Below, in pieces: positions 8,537 through 17,014 of a stretch of DNA of 64,000 nt (the stretch's first letter is position 1; the number at the start of each line of letters is the position of its first letter). The position numbers and the translations under genes were made by a program. Location of the stretch: assembly GCF_001667275.1 (NCBI RefSeq), contig NZ_LZHV01000071.1, positions 23,851 to 87,850 of the forward strand, given 5' to 3'. The notes beneath the pieces were generated by a model. The model searched no databases. It worked only from the letters and a program-made list of their open reading frames with translations, and was not told the origin of the DNA. The DNA is from Mycobacterium sp. ACS4054 (GTDB lineage Bacteria > Actinomycetota > Actinomycetes > Mycobacteriales > Mycobacteriaceae).

Positions 8537-9535
8537 ATGGCGGACCCCATGCCCCGGGTGGCGATACTCGACGACTATGCCGGCGTGGCCCTGCGGCTCG
8601 CGGACTGGTCACCGGTGCAAACGCGTTCCCACGTCACCGTTTTCGACCGGCACCTCGCCGAGGAGGAGGCGGCCGACGCGCTGCGGCCGTTCGACGTGAT
8701 CTGCACCCTGCGCGAGCGAATGGCGCTGCCGCGGACGTTGCTCGAGCGGTTAGAAAACCTGAAGCTGATCACCATCGTGGGCAGGAACCTGCCCAACCTG
8801 GACATGGCCGCGGCAACGGAGCTGGGGATTTTGGTCGCCCACAGCGACTTCGCGCATCCCCGATTCCGATCCGTGCACGACGCCACCCCCGAGTTCGCCT
8901 GGGGATTGCTGATCGCCACGGTGCGTAACCTGGCCGAGGAACACCGCCGCATGCGAGACGGCGGCTGGCAGTCCACGACGGGTCTCACGCTGTCCGGCAA
9001 GACGCTCGGGCTGCTCGGCCTCGGGCGGGTGGGCAGCAGGATGGCCGAATACGCCAAAGTGTTTGGCATGGACGTCATTGCGTGGAGCCAGAACCTCACC
9101 GCGGACGCCGCGGCGGCGGTCGGCGCGCGCCGGGTCGAGAAGGCGACGCTGTTCGAGCAGGCCGATGTCGTCTCCATACACGTGGTGCTCTCGGAACGCA
9201 CCCGAGGGCTGGTGGGCGAACCCGAGTTGGCGCTGATGAAGTCGAGCGCGTACCTGATCAACACCTCGCGGGGGCCGATCGTCGACGAGGCCGCGCTGCT
9301 GAGCGCCCTGCGTTCCGGGCGCATCGCCGGCGCCGGCCTCGACGTCTACGACGTCGAACCGCTGCCACCGGATCACCCGTTGCGACTGCTGCAGAATGTG
9401 ACCCTGTCGCCGCACCTGGGATACGTCACCCGCGAAATGCTCGGCGCCTTCTACGCCGACACGGTGGAGGCGGTGGGCGCCTGGCTGGACGGGACCCCGA
9501 CCCGAATCGCCAACCCCGAGGCGTCTCGCGCCTGA
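8537..9535 (+). CDS. D-2-hydroxyacid dehydrogenase family protein
   Basis: 332 residues from ATG 8537 (a GTG lies one codon earlier). The NAD-binding segment is TLGLLGLGRVGSRMAEYAK. The catalytic Arg lies in INTSRGPIVDE, the Glu in DVEPLP and the His in SPHLGY, so all three conserved residues of the phosphoglycerate/formate dehydrogenase-like family are present. It reduces a 2-keto acid to a D-2-hydroxyacid or the reverse; the substrate is unknown. It is the last gene of the plus-strand run. Its TGA is directly followed by the stop codon of the convergent TetR gene with no gap. Confidence 0.88.
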   Translation: MADPMPRVAILDDYAGVALRLADWSPVQTRSHVTVFDRHLAEEEAADALRPFDVICTLRERMALPRTLLERLENLKLITIVGRNLPNLDMAAATELGILVAHSDFAHPRFRSVHDATPEFAWGLLIATVRNLAEEHRRMRDGGWQSTTGLTLSGKTLGLLGLGRVGSRMAEYAKVFGMDVIAWSQNLTADAAAAVGARRVEKATLFEQADVVSIHVVLSERTRGLVGEPELALMKSSAYLINTSRGPIVDEAALLSALRSGRIAGAGLDVYDVEPLPPDHPLRLLQNVTLSPHLGYVTREMLGAFYADTVEAVGAWLDGTPTRIANPEASRA

Positions 9536-10150
9536 TCAGGTGCGCTTGCGTCTCCAGTGCGGACTCTTGACCGCTTCGAGCGCTTCGGTGACATAGCGGT
9601 CCAGCGGCCATTGGCGGCCGGACGGACGCACCCATTGCTGGAAGCCGAAATCCGCTGCGGCGAAGGCGAGTTGGACCAGCAGGCCGGGGCGAATGTCGGT
9701 GTCGGGATTCACGCCCATCCGCTCGGCGATCAGCTTGGCCGCGCGCTCCTTGTCGGCGGGCGTGTGCACCGTCACCTTGCGCAGCCGATCCGGGGCAACA
9801 AGTAGCGCTTGTCGCCACTCGTCGGTGTCGGCCTGCTCGAACGACCGCGTGCGGGTGACGATGGCGTTGATCAACGCGACGTCCGGCGGCTCGTTGGCCG
9901 GCCGCTGCTCGAGCAGGTTGACGATGGCGGCGCCGCCGTGCCGGACGGGCGCGAGCAACAACTCTTCCTTCGCCGGCACGTAACGGAAGAAGGTTCGCGG
10001 GGAAACGCCCGCGGCAGCGGCGATTTCCTCCGTTGTCACGGCGTCGTATCCGCGTTCGACGAACAACCGGAACGCCGCGCGCCGGATGTCGGCCCGGATC
10101 TGTGCGCGCTGCCGATCGCGCAGCGACTCGCCTCTGGTGGGTGGCGTCAC
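9536..10150 (-). CDS. TetR/AcrR family transcriptional regulator
   Basis: 204 residues from a GTG at 10150. The N-terminal helix-turn-helix is clear (AAFRLFVERGYDAVTTEEIA, then GVSPRTFFRYVPAKEELL), and the C-terminal part is an all-helical ligand domain. The start codon overlaps the stop of the SDR gene as GTGA, so it is the last cistron of a four-gene operon. A perfect palindrome at 12557-12571 in the operon's promoter region is a good candidate for its operator. It probably represses its own operon and the divergent SDR until a small ligand binds (inference). Confidence 0.9.
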   Translation of the reverse strand: MTPPTRGESLRDRQRAQIRADIRRAAFRLFVERGYDAVTTEEIAAAAGVSPRTFFRYVPAKEELLLAPVRHGGAAIVNLLEQRPANEPPDVALINAIVTRTRSFEQADTDEWRQALLVAPDRLRKVTVHTPADKERAAKLIAERMGVNPDTDIRPGLLVQLAFAAADFGFQQWVRPSGRQWPLDRYVTEALEAVKSPHWRRKRT

Positions 10151-10920
10151 CGGAAGCAGCCGATCCCGCCGTCGACGTGGATGGTCTGTCCGGTGATGAA
10201 CGAAGAGTCGCCGCCCAGGAGGAACGCCACCAGCGCGCCCACATCGGTGCGAACGTCGCCGATGCGTTTCATCGGAACGCGCCCAACCGCCTTCGCATAA
10301 TCGTTGGGCGCGAATTGTTTCCACAGCTTGACGCCGTCCGACTCGGCGAACGGGCAGATGACGTTGACCCGGATGTTGTCCCTGCCCCACTCCAGCGCGG
10401 CGACCTTCGACAGGCCGCGGATGGCCTCCTTCGCGGCGGCGTAGCCGCCCCACCGGGGCTCGCCGCCGGTGCCCGTGCCCGAACCCAGGTTGACGATCGA
10501 CCCTCCGCCCGCCTCGACCATCACCGGGTGCACGGCCTGCATGAGCAGAAACGTCGCACGCGGGCCCACGTCGTGCCCGAGCGCGAAATCCTCGGCGGTG
10601 ATGTCGACGAACGCCTTGGGCTCGTTGGTGGCGATGGCGTTATTGACCAGGCCGTGGACCGCGCCGAACGCGTCGACAGCGGCCGCCACGATGCGTGCGG
10701 CGCTGTGCGGGTCGCGCAGGTCCGCGGTCAGCTTCTCGACCCGTCCCATCGAGGACAGCTCGGCGGTCGTCGTGCCGAGCAGCTCGTCCTGAATGTCGAC
10801 CAGCAGCACCGCCGCGCCGCGTTCCAGGAGCGCCGCGGCGACGCCCTTGCCAACGCCTTGGGCAGCGCCGGTGACGATCGCGACGTGGTCACGCATCGAG
10901 GCGGGGTGGCTGTAGGTCAT
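10147..10920 (-). CDS. SDR family oxidoreductase
   Basis: 257 residues. It has an N-terminal TGAAQGVGKGVA cofactor loop, NNAIA in the NNAG position, Ser-Tyr-Lys catalytic elements (GSGTGTG, then GGYAAAKEAIRGL), and a C-terminal FITGQTIHVDGG. It may act on a secondary alcohol or ketone. It overlaps the VOC gene upstream (ATGA) and the TetR gene downstream (GTGA) by four bases each, so the three are almost certainly translated from one mRNA. Confidence 0.9.
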   Translation of the reverse strand: MTYSHPASMRDHVAIVTGAAQGVGKGVAAALLERGAAVLLVDIQDELLGTTTAELSSMGRVEKLTADLRDPHSAARIVAAAVDAFGAVHGLVNNAIATNEPKAFVDITAEDFALGHDVGPRATFLLMQAVHPVMVEAGGGSIVNLGSGTGTGGEPRWGGYAAAKEAIRGLSKVAALEWGRDNIRVNVICPFAESDGVKLWKQFAPNDYAKAVGRVPMKRIGDVRTDVGALVAFLLGGDSSFITGQTIHVDGGIGCFR

Positions 10921-11417
10921 TCGGACGGCCCCATGCGAAGCGGCACGCCGCGGTGCATCTCGTAGGTGCTGCGCGCACCCTCGGGCAGCTCGATGAATTC
11001 GACGGGGGTGCCGTCCGGGTCCTTGACGAAAAACATGCGCACCCCGCCGATTTCGAATGGCGGCTGGTCGGGTGTGTAGCCGGCCGCGATGACACGGCGG
11101 TGTGTGTCATCGAGGTCGCGCACCGACAGGGACACGTTGTGGATTCCGGTGATGCCGCGACGCGGGGGTTGGTGATTCGGCGGATCGGCGCCCAGCGACA
11201 GCAGCTCGACCATCAGCCCGCCCAGCAGGCCGCCCACCACGCGGCCCTCCTGCTTGCGGGTGGCGTGCAGGACCGCGTCGAAAGGCTCACCGGAGACCAG
11301 GGTTTCGAACACCACCTCCATGCCGAGCAGCTCACGGTAGAACGCCATGGCGCGGTCCATATCGGTCACCCCGACGACGAGGTGACAGAACGAGACGTCG
11401 CCCAGGGCGCCGGTCAT
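10917..11417 (-). CDS. VOC family protein
   Basis: 166 residues from ATG 11417. It has paired glyoxalase-fold halves: FCHLVVGVTDMDRAMAFYRELLGM first, then GIHNVSLSVRDLDDTHRRV, ending in FVKDPDGTPVEFIELP. The metal-ligand-type His in CHLVV, His in IHNVS and Glu in VEFIEL are retained. A longer upstream reading frame exists but runs into the preceding gene. The ATG sits in an ATGA overlap with the DapB-like gene, which fixes the start. It is probably an isomerase, lyase or dioxygenase of the same pathway. Confidence 0.85.
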   Translation of the reverse strand: MTGALGDVSFCHLVVGVTDMDRAMAFYRELLGMEVVFETLVSGEPFDAVLHATRKQEGRVVGGLLGGLMVELLSLGADPPNHQPPRRGITGIHNVSLSVRDLDDTHRRVIAAGYTPDQPPFEIGGVRMFFVKDPDGTPVEFIELPEGARSTYEMHRGVPLRMGPSE

Positions 11418-12493
11418 GACGACGCGAGGCCGGGAGCCGGGCGGCCGGCGAACAGGGGGAGATCGAGGTAGGTCTTGATTCCGGGTCCGGCGGCGCAGAC
11501 GTCGGGGATGGCGTTGACGCAATGGTTGGCCGTGGCCACCACGCCCGGGTTTTTCACCAGGCCTTCGGCGATGGTTTCCGGTTGCAGACCCTTGAAGGTG
11601 AGGCTCACGGTGGGGTCACCGGTGATCTCGACCTCGAAGCGTTCGCCCCGACCGCCGAAATTCCAGGCGGGTTCCAGGTTTTCCTCGCCCATCAACCAGT
11701 TCACCGCCGCGGTGATGACCGGCTCGCCGTCCACCAGGGCCTGCCAGCGGAACCGGCGCGCGGCGACCGTCCCCGTGGTGATCGGGAAGGGGGCATAGTC
11801 GATGTCGGCGGTCGCCACCGCGACGTCCTGAATGGTCCTGATGTTCGGGTCGATGCGGAATCCCATGTGATCGGCGATCATTCGGACCGACTGTTTGAAG
11901 CCCGCCTCCAGCAGGCTGGCCATGGGCCCCTGCATGGCTTCCTCGGGGGTACCGCCGAAGCCCATGATGTGGCGCACGACGTCCGGGGCGTTGTAGGTGC
12001 GGATGTCGGAGAATTCCTCGGCGCGAATGTGGGTGACCGCAGAGGAAAGCGAGGACAGCATGAGTGGGAATCGTTCGGTGATGCCCCCGGGGTGGATCCC
12101 CGAGCCGTGCAGGGTCACCCCGGCTTGGGCCGCGGCGTCGGCGACGGCTTGGTGCCGCGCATTGCCCGGGTCGGGGTACACCCAGCCGACGGGGGTGACG
12201 ACGTTCTTACCGGATCGCAGGATCGCGATGACCTCGTCATCGTTGGGCACCAGGGGGCTGTACACGACACAGTCGGCGTCCAGCGCCAGGATCTCGTCGA
12301 TGCTCGAGGTCGCGGTGACCCCGAGGTCCTGTGTTCCGAGGATCCGTCCGACGTCCATGCCGTCCTTGCCGGCGCTGTGCACCCAGCACCCGGCCAGCTC
12401 CAGCTGCGGATGATTCAGGACGCACGCGATGGCCGCCTTGCCGACGCCCCCGGTCGCCCATTGGATGACGCGGAGCTTGGACGGACCACTCAT
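11414..12493 (-). CDS. DapB-like NAD(P)-dependent oxidoreductase (2,4-diaminopentanoate dehydrogenase-like)
   Basis: 359 residues. The start ATG 12493 is preceded by GGAGGT at the right spacing. Residues 6-20 (RVIQWATGGVGKAAI) form the Rossmann loop of the dihydrodipicolinate reductase-like family common in mycobacteria. HGSGIHPGG and a C-terminal NAIPDVCAAGPGIKTYLDLP follow. The natural substrate of these paralogues is not established. It heads the minus-strand operon and diverges from the SDR at 12599. A paralogue with the same architecture is at 33776-34846. Confidence 0.82.
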   Translation of the reverse strand: MSGPSKLRVIQWATGGVGKAAIACVLNHPQLELAGCWVHSAGKDGMDVGRILGTQDLGVTATSSIDEILALDADCVVYSPLVPNDDEVIAILRSGKNVVTPVGWVYPDPGNARHQAVADAAAQAGVTLHGSGIHPGGITERFPLMLSSLSSAVTHIRAEEFSDIRTYNAPDVVRHIMGFGGTPEEAMQGPMASLLEAGFKQSVRMIADHMGFRIDPNIRTIQDVAVATADIDYAPFPITTGTVAARRFRWQALVDGEPVITAAVNWLMGEENLEPAWNFGGRGERFEVEITGDPTVSLTFKGLQPETIAEGLVKNPGVVATANHCVNAIPDVCAAGPGIKTYLDLPLFAGRPAPGLASS

Positions 12494-12556
12494 CAGCTGA
12501 CCTCCGATTTGCGTGCCTTTACAGGCCAACGACCGGAATGGCACAGTATGACCCGC

Positions 12557-12571
12557 TGACAGTGACTGTCA
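12557..12571. promoter_or_regulatory. Perfect 15-bp palindrome, candidate TetR operator
   Basis: TGACAGT-g-ACTGTCA, 7-bp arms around one base, sits in the 105-bp gap between the divergent DapB-like (start 12493) and SDR (start 12599) genes. TGACAGT-type palindromes are typical TetR-family sites, and the operon on the left ends with a TetR gene. Binding is inferred, not shown. Confidence 0.6.
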
Positions 12572-12598
12572 ACATCGGCTCCGGTAGGAAGGCCTGGC

Positions 12599-13456
12599 AT
12601 GAGCGTCCTGGACGGCAAAGTCGCGATCGTCACCGGAACCAGCCGCGGGGTGGGCGTCGGGATCGCACACGAACTGCTTCGCGCCGGTGCGACCGTCGTC
12701 GGCTGTTCGCGCTCGCCGCTGGACGCCATTCCCGGGATCGAACCCGACTGGGCGGCCCGGGCCTCCCAACGGGTCTGCGACCAAGGAGACTTCCGCGCGA
12801 TCGACTCCTTCGTCGCCGGCGTCGTCGCCGAGCACGGCCGCATCGACATCCTGGTGAACAACGCCGGCGGCACCGTGCCGACACCCCACGTCGAAAGCAT
12901 TCCCCAACTGGTGCAACGGATTCAGGGGGCGCCCGCCAGCGACGACGAGTACGAGCGCACGGCGCTGTTTCACGCGTTCGCGGTGCAGATGAACCTCATC
13001 AGCCCGCTCTGGTTCGCGATCCGCGTCTACCGGCAGATGCGCACGCAGGACGGCGTCGGCTGCATCATCAACATCTCCAGCGGCGCCGGGCATCCCGCGG
13101 GATCACCGACGTTGGTTTCCTACGGCGCGGCCAAAAGCGGGCTGAACCATCTCACCCGCTCGCTGGCGCAGGAGTGGGGACCCCAGGTGCGGGTCAACTG
13201 CATCGCCCTGGGGCCGACGATGACCGAGAACTTCCGGTCGTTCGTCCTGCCCAAGGACGACCCTTCTGGCGCAAAGTATTTCGCGGCCGTCCCGCTCCGG
13301 CGGGCGGGCGAGCCCGCCGAGGTGGGCAGGGTCTGCGTGTTCCTGGCCGGCGGTGAGGCCGACTTCGTCAACGGCACCACGATCGAACACGACGGCGGGA
13401 TGCTCCCCGGCGTGCTGTACGACGCGGGCCTGAAGACCATCACCGATCTGCTGTAA
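12599..13456 (+). CDS. SDR family oxidoreductase
   Basis: 285 residues, ATG preceded by AGGAAGG. It has TGTSRGVGVGIA at the N-terminus, DILVNNAGG, a catalytic SYGAAKSGLNHL segment, and a C-terminal VNGTTIEHDGGM. An extra segment of about 25 residues (IQGAPASDDEYERTALFHAF) between NNAG and the catalytic Ser makes it slightly longer than the average SDR and may shape the substrate pocket. It diverges from the DapB-like/VOC/SDR/TetR operon across a shared palindrome, and is followed by a frameshifted DUF1330 gene after 8 bp. Confidence 0.9.
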   Translation: MSVLDGKVAIVTGTSRGVGVGIAHELLRAGATVVGCSRSPLDAIPGIEPDWAARASQRVCDQGDFRAIDSFVAGVVAEHGRIDILVNNAGGTVPTPHVESIPQLVQRIQGAPASDDEYERTALFHAFAVQMNLISPLWFAIRVYRQMRTQDGVGCIINISSGAGHPAGSPTLVSYGAAKSGLNHLTRSLAQEWGPQVRVNCIALGPTMTENFRSFVLPKDDPSGAKYFAAVPLRRAGEPAEVGRVCVFLAGGEADFVNGTTIEHDGGMLPGVLYDAGLKTITDLL

Positions 13457-13464
13457 TCGTCACC

Positions 13465-13850
13465 ATGAGCAGCCCCCTGGAACCCACCGCCGAGCAGTTC
13501 GCCGCTCTGGCCGCACGCCCGGCCAACGAACCGGTGGTGATGGTCAACCTGCTGAAGTTCAAGACCCCCGACGGCCTAGCGGCCTACCAGCGCTACGGCG
13601 TGGCCGTGATCCCCCACCTGGAGCATGCGGGCGCCGTCGTCCGCTATGCCGGCATCGCGCCGACCGTCGTGGTTGGTGAGGGCGAAAGCCTTGGTGGGAT
13701 GCCATTCTCATCGTCGAGTACCCGACCCCGAAGGCCTTCATCGAGATGGTGAGCGACCCTGGCTATGCGAAGGCCCACGAGCATCGCGTCGAGGCGCTGG
13801 ACCGGGGCGACCTGATCGCGACGTCGGTATGGTCGTTGACCCTGGATTGA
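13465..13850 (+). pseudogene. DUF1330 family gene with a -1 frameshift
   Basis: From ATG 13465 the protein reads as a DUF1330 ferredoxin-like fold (MVNLLKFK near residues 28-35) up to VVVGEGES. It then loses homology at about 13690-13700. The same family continues in another frame as DAILIVEYPTPKAF to a TGA at 13848-13850. Adding one base (for example a third T in the CCTTGG at about 13690) restores a single frame of 128 codons with a Trp-Trp-Asp junction. Either the gene is broken in this strain or the base is a sequencing error. It follows the SDR closely and would have been its operon partner. Confidence 0.75.
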
Positions 13851-13893
13851 GCGAGTTGTAGCGGTCGCTCCCCGGCCGGGGTCTAATTGGTGG

Positions 13894-15249
13894 ATGGAAC
13901 TGATGATGCCCACCGACGCGATCTTTCTGCTGGGCGAGTCGCGGGAGCATCCCATGCACGTCGGCGGCTTGCAGTTGTTCGAGTTGCCGAGCGGTGCCGA
14001 CCGTGGCTTCGTTCGCGAGCTGTACGACCGGTTGGTGGCGCAGGATGACTTCCAGCCGACGTTTCGCAAGCATCCGGCGGCGTTCGTCGGCGGCATCGCA
14101 AACCTGGGGTGGTCCTATGACAAGGACGTCGACGTGGACTATCACGTTCGCCGCTCGGCGGTACCGTCGCCCGGGCGGATCCGCGAATTGCTCGAGCTGA
14201 CGTCGCGGTGGCACAGCAGCCTGCTGGACCGGCACCGCCCGCTGTGGGAGACGCACATCATCGAGGGCATCAAGGACGGCCGGTTCGCGATCTACACCAA
14301 GATCCACCACGCCCTGATCGACGGGGTCTCCGCGCAGAAGCTGATGCAGCGCGCGCTGTCGACGGACCCCGACGACACCGAGATGCGCGCGCCCTGGAGC
14401 CTGCCCAAACCCAAGCGCAAGGCCAGCCCGGCCAGCCCGCTGCGGTCGGCGCTGCAGGCGGCGGGATCCATTGCGGCCCTGGCCCCTTCGTCGATTTCTC
14501 TCGCTCGGGCCGCGCTCTTCGAACAGCAGCTCACGCTGCCCTTCGGCGCCCCGCGCACCATGTTGAACGTCAAGATCGGCGGTGCGCGCCGCTGCGCGGC
14601 GCAGTCCTGGTCGCTGGACCGCATCAAGGGTGTCAAGAAGGCCGCCGGCGTGACCGTCAATGATGTGGTCCTGGCGATGTGTTCGGGGGCGCTGCGCTAC
14701 TACCTGCTCGAGCAGAACGCGCTGCCGGACACGCCGCTGATCGCGATGGTCCCGGTGAGCTTGCGCACCGAGGAGGAGGCCGACGCGGGCGGCAACCTGG
14801 TGGGCGCCATCCTGTGCAACCTCGCCACCGATACCGACGATCCCGCCCAGCGACTGCAGACCATCAGCGATTCCATGCGCAGCAACAAGCAGGTGTTCTC
14901 GCAGTTGCCCCGGTTCCAGGCGCTGGCGCTGTCCGCGGCCAACACGTCCGCCCTGGCGCTGGCGGCGGTGCCGGGCTGGGTGGCGTCGACGTCGCCACCG
15001 TTCAACATCATCATCTCGAACGTGCCCGGGCCCACCCAGCCGATCTATTACGGGGGCGCCCGGCTCGACGGCAACTACCCTCTGTCGATCGCGCTGGACG
15101 GGCAGGCGCTGAACATCACCCTGACCAACAACGCCGGCAATCTGGACTTCGGGTTGGTCGGCTGCCGGCGCAGCGTGCCGCACCTGCAGCGCCTGCTCGC
15201 GCACCTGGAGTCGTCGCTCAAGGACCTGGAACGTTCGGTCGGGTCCTGA
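13894..15249 (+). CDS. Wax ester synthase/diacylglycerol acyltransferase (WS/DGAT) family
   Basis: 451 residues, the full length of mycobacterial triacylglycerol synthases. The catalytic HHxxxDG motif is HHALIDG at 138-144. The N-terminal MHVGGLQLFE, the mid-region VPVSLRTEEE and the C-terminal NVPGPTQPIYYGGARL are family landmarks. It esterifies fatty acyl-CoA to diacylglycerol or a long-chain alcohol, making storage lipid at the membrane face. The adjacent NUDIX gene 5 bp downstream matches, from memory, the Rv3734c (tgs2)-Rv3733c pair of M. tuberculosis, so orthology to tgs2 is likely but not proved. The ribosome site is weak. Confidence 0.9.
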   Translation: MELMMPTDAIFLLGESREHPMHVGGLQLFELPSGADRGFVRELYDRLVAQDDFQPTFRKHPAAFVGGIANLGWSYDKDVDVDYHVRRSAVPSPGRIRELLELTSRWHSSLLDRHRPLWETHIIEGIKDGRFAIYTKIHHALIDGVSAQKLMQRALSTDPDDTEMRAPWSLPKPKRKASPASPLRSALQAAGSIAALAPSSISLARAALFEQQLTLPFGAPRTMLNVKIGGARRCAAQSWSLDRIKGVKKAAGVTVNDVVLAMCSGALRYYLLEQNALPDTPLIAMVPVSLRTEEEADAGGNLVGAILCNLATDTDDPAQRLQTISDSMRSNKQVFSQLPRFQALALSAANTSALALAAVPGWVASTSPPFNIIISNVPGPTQPIYYGGARLDGNYPLSIALDGQALNITLTNNAGNLDFGLVGCRRSVPHLQRLLAHLESSLKDLERSVGS

Positions 15250-15254
15250 CACCG

Positions 15255-15740
15255 ATGCCGAAGCGCAGTGCCGGTGTGCTGTTGTATCGCGTCCGTGACG
15301 GCGTCGTCGAAGTGCTGATCGCGCATCCGGGCGGCCCGTTCTGGGCGCGAAAGGACGACGGGGCCTGGTCCATTCCCAAGGGGGAGTACGCGGAGGGGGA
15401 GGACCCCTGGGCCGCGGCGCAACGCGAATTCGCCGAGGAGCTCGGGCTTTCGGTACCGCCCGGCGCCCGGCTGGATCTCGGTGAGCTGAAACAGTCTGGC
15501 GGCAAGGTGGTTTCCGCCTTCGCCGTCGGCGCTGACCTCGACGTCACCGACGCGCGCAGCAACACCTTCGAACTGGAGTGGCCGAAGGGATCGGGCAGGT
15601 TGCGGGAGTATCCGGAAGTCGATCGGGTGGGCTGGTTTTCGGTGACCCAGGCGCGGGTGAAGCTGCTGAAGGGTCAGTTGGGTTTCCTGGACCGCCTGAT
15701 GGCGGATCCGGCCTTAGCGGGATTCGCCGAAGGGCCGTAG
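15255..15740 (+). CDS. NUDIX hydrolase
   Basis: 161 residues from ATG 15255. A perfect Nudix box GX5EX7REUXEEXGU runs from Gly43 to Leu65 (REFAEELG inside). It hydrolyses a nucleoside diphosphate linked to another group; the substrate is unknown. The opening PKRSAGVLLYRV and the WSIPKGEY stretch fit the subfamily of small bacterial NUDIX proteins related to diadenosine polyphosphate hydrolases. It is 5 bp after the acyltransferase and probably cotranscribed. Confidence 0.92.
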   Translation: MPKRSAGVLLYRVRDGVVEVLIAHPGGPFWARKDDGAWSIPKGEYAEGEDPWAAAQREFAEELGLSVPPGARLDLGELKQSGGKVVSAFAVGADLDVTDARSNTFELEWPKGSGRLREYPEVDRVGWFSVTQARVKLLKGQLGFLDRLMADPALAGFAEGP

Positions 15741-15777
15741 CGGGTCACCCCGCCGCCGCGGCGGGCAGAATGGCCGC

Positions 15778-17013
15778 ATGACGACCGCGCCCACCGAACG
15801 AGCCGAATCCCAGGGCTTGCTGCTGGAGCTTCTGGACCCGGCCAACCGGCCCGACCCGTATCGGGTCTGTGCGCGGCTTCGCGACGGGGGAGCGCTGCAG
15901 CTGCCCGACGCCAAACTGGTCGTCTTCTCCAGCTGCCGCGACTGCGACGAGGTGTTGAGGCACCCGTCGTCAAGCAGCGACAACGTCAACTCGACGGTCG
16001 CCAAGCGGCAGGCCGAGGCGGGCACGGCGCCGCCCCGGCAGGGGCCGCCGGGATTTCTGTTTCTCGATCCGCCCGATCACACCCGGCTGCGCAGGTTGGT
16101 CAGCAAGGCGTTTGCGCCGAAGGTGGTGAGCGCCCTGGAGCCCGACATCCGGTCGCTGGTCGACGGAATGCTCGGTCGGGTTGCCGAGAAGGGGCGCTTC
16201 GACGTGGTCGAGGATTTCGCCTACCCGCTGCCGGTGGCGGTGATCTGCCGGCTGCTCGGCGTGCCGCTCGACGACGAGCCGGAGTTCAGCCGCGCGTCGG
16301 CCTTGCTGGCTCAGGCGCTGGACCCCTTTTCGACGATTACCGGCGTGCCGCCGGACGTCGCGACCGAAAGGCAACAGGCCGGTGCGTGGCTACGCGCATA
16401 CTTCCACGGGTTGATCAAACGCCGCCGTTCGCGACCCGGCGACGATCTGCTGTCGGGGCTGATCGCGGTGGAGGAGTCCGGAGATCAACTGACCGAGGAC
16501 GAAATTGTCGCGACCTGCAATCTGCTCTTGATCGCCGGACACGAGACCACGGTGAACCTCATCGGGAACGCCGTGCTGGCCATGCTGCGAAATTCCGGGG
16601 AGTGGACGGCTTTGGGCGCCGACCCCGGTCGAGCGTCGGCGATTGTGGAAGAGACCTTGCGATACGACCCACCCGTGCAGCTCGTCGGCCGAATTGCCCT
16701 CGCCGACATGATAATTGGCGGCGTCGACGTGCCCGCGGGCGATATCATGATGCTGCTGCTCGCCGCAGCCCACCGCGACCCCGAGGAGTTCGACCAGCCC
16801 GACACCTTCAATCCCGATCGGGCGTTGTTGCGGCACTTGGGATTTGGCCGGGGAGCCCACTACTGCCTGGGCGCACCCCTGGCCCGGCTGGAAGCCGGTG
16901 TCGCCCTGTCGGCGATCACGGCCCGCTTCCCGGACGCGCGGCTGGACGGTGAGCCGCAATACAAGGCCAACGTGACGCTGCGTGGCTTGTCGCGGCTCAT
17001 GGTCGCGGTCTAG
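15778..17013 (+). CDS. Cytochrome P450
   Basis: 411 residues, the full length of a soluble bacterial P450. The I-helix oxygen-activation motif is AGHETT. ExxR is ETLR. The heme loop is FGRGAHYCLG with the thiolate Cys363. FLDPPDHTRLRRLV precedes the C helix. It hydroxylates or otherwise oxidises a hydrophobic substrate with electrons from a ferredoxin; no ferredoxin gene is next to it. The stop is one base from the convergent stop of the next gene. CYP family cannot be assigned by eye. Confidence 0.93.
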   Translation: MTTAPTERAESQGLLLELLDPANRPDPYRVCARLRDGGALQLPDAKLVVFSSCRDCDEVLRHPSSSSDNVNSTVAKRQAEAGTAPPRQGPPGFLFLDPPDHTRLRRLVSKAFAPKVVSALEPDIRSLVDGMLGRVAEKGRFDVVEDFAYPLPVAVICRLLGVPLDDEPEFSRASALLAQALDPFSTITGVPPDVATERQQAGAWLRAYFHGLIKRRRSRPGDDLLSGLIAVEESGDQLTEDEIVATCNLLLIAGHETTVNLIGNAVLAMLRNSGEWTALGADPGRASAIVEETLRYDPPVQLVGRIALADMIIGGVDVPAGDIMMLLLAAAHRDPEEFDQPDTFNPDRALLRHLGFGRGAHYCLGAPLARLEAGVALSAITARFPDARLDGEPQYKANVTLRGLSRLMVAV

Positions 17014-17014
17014 C

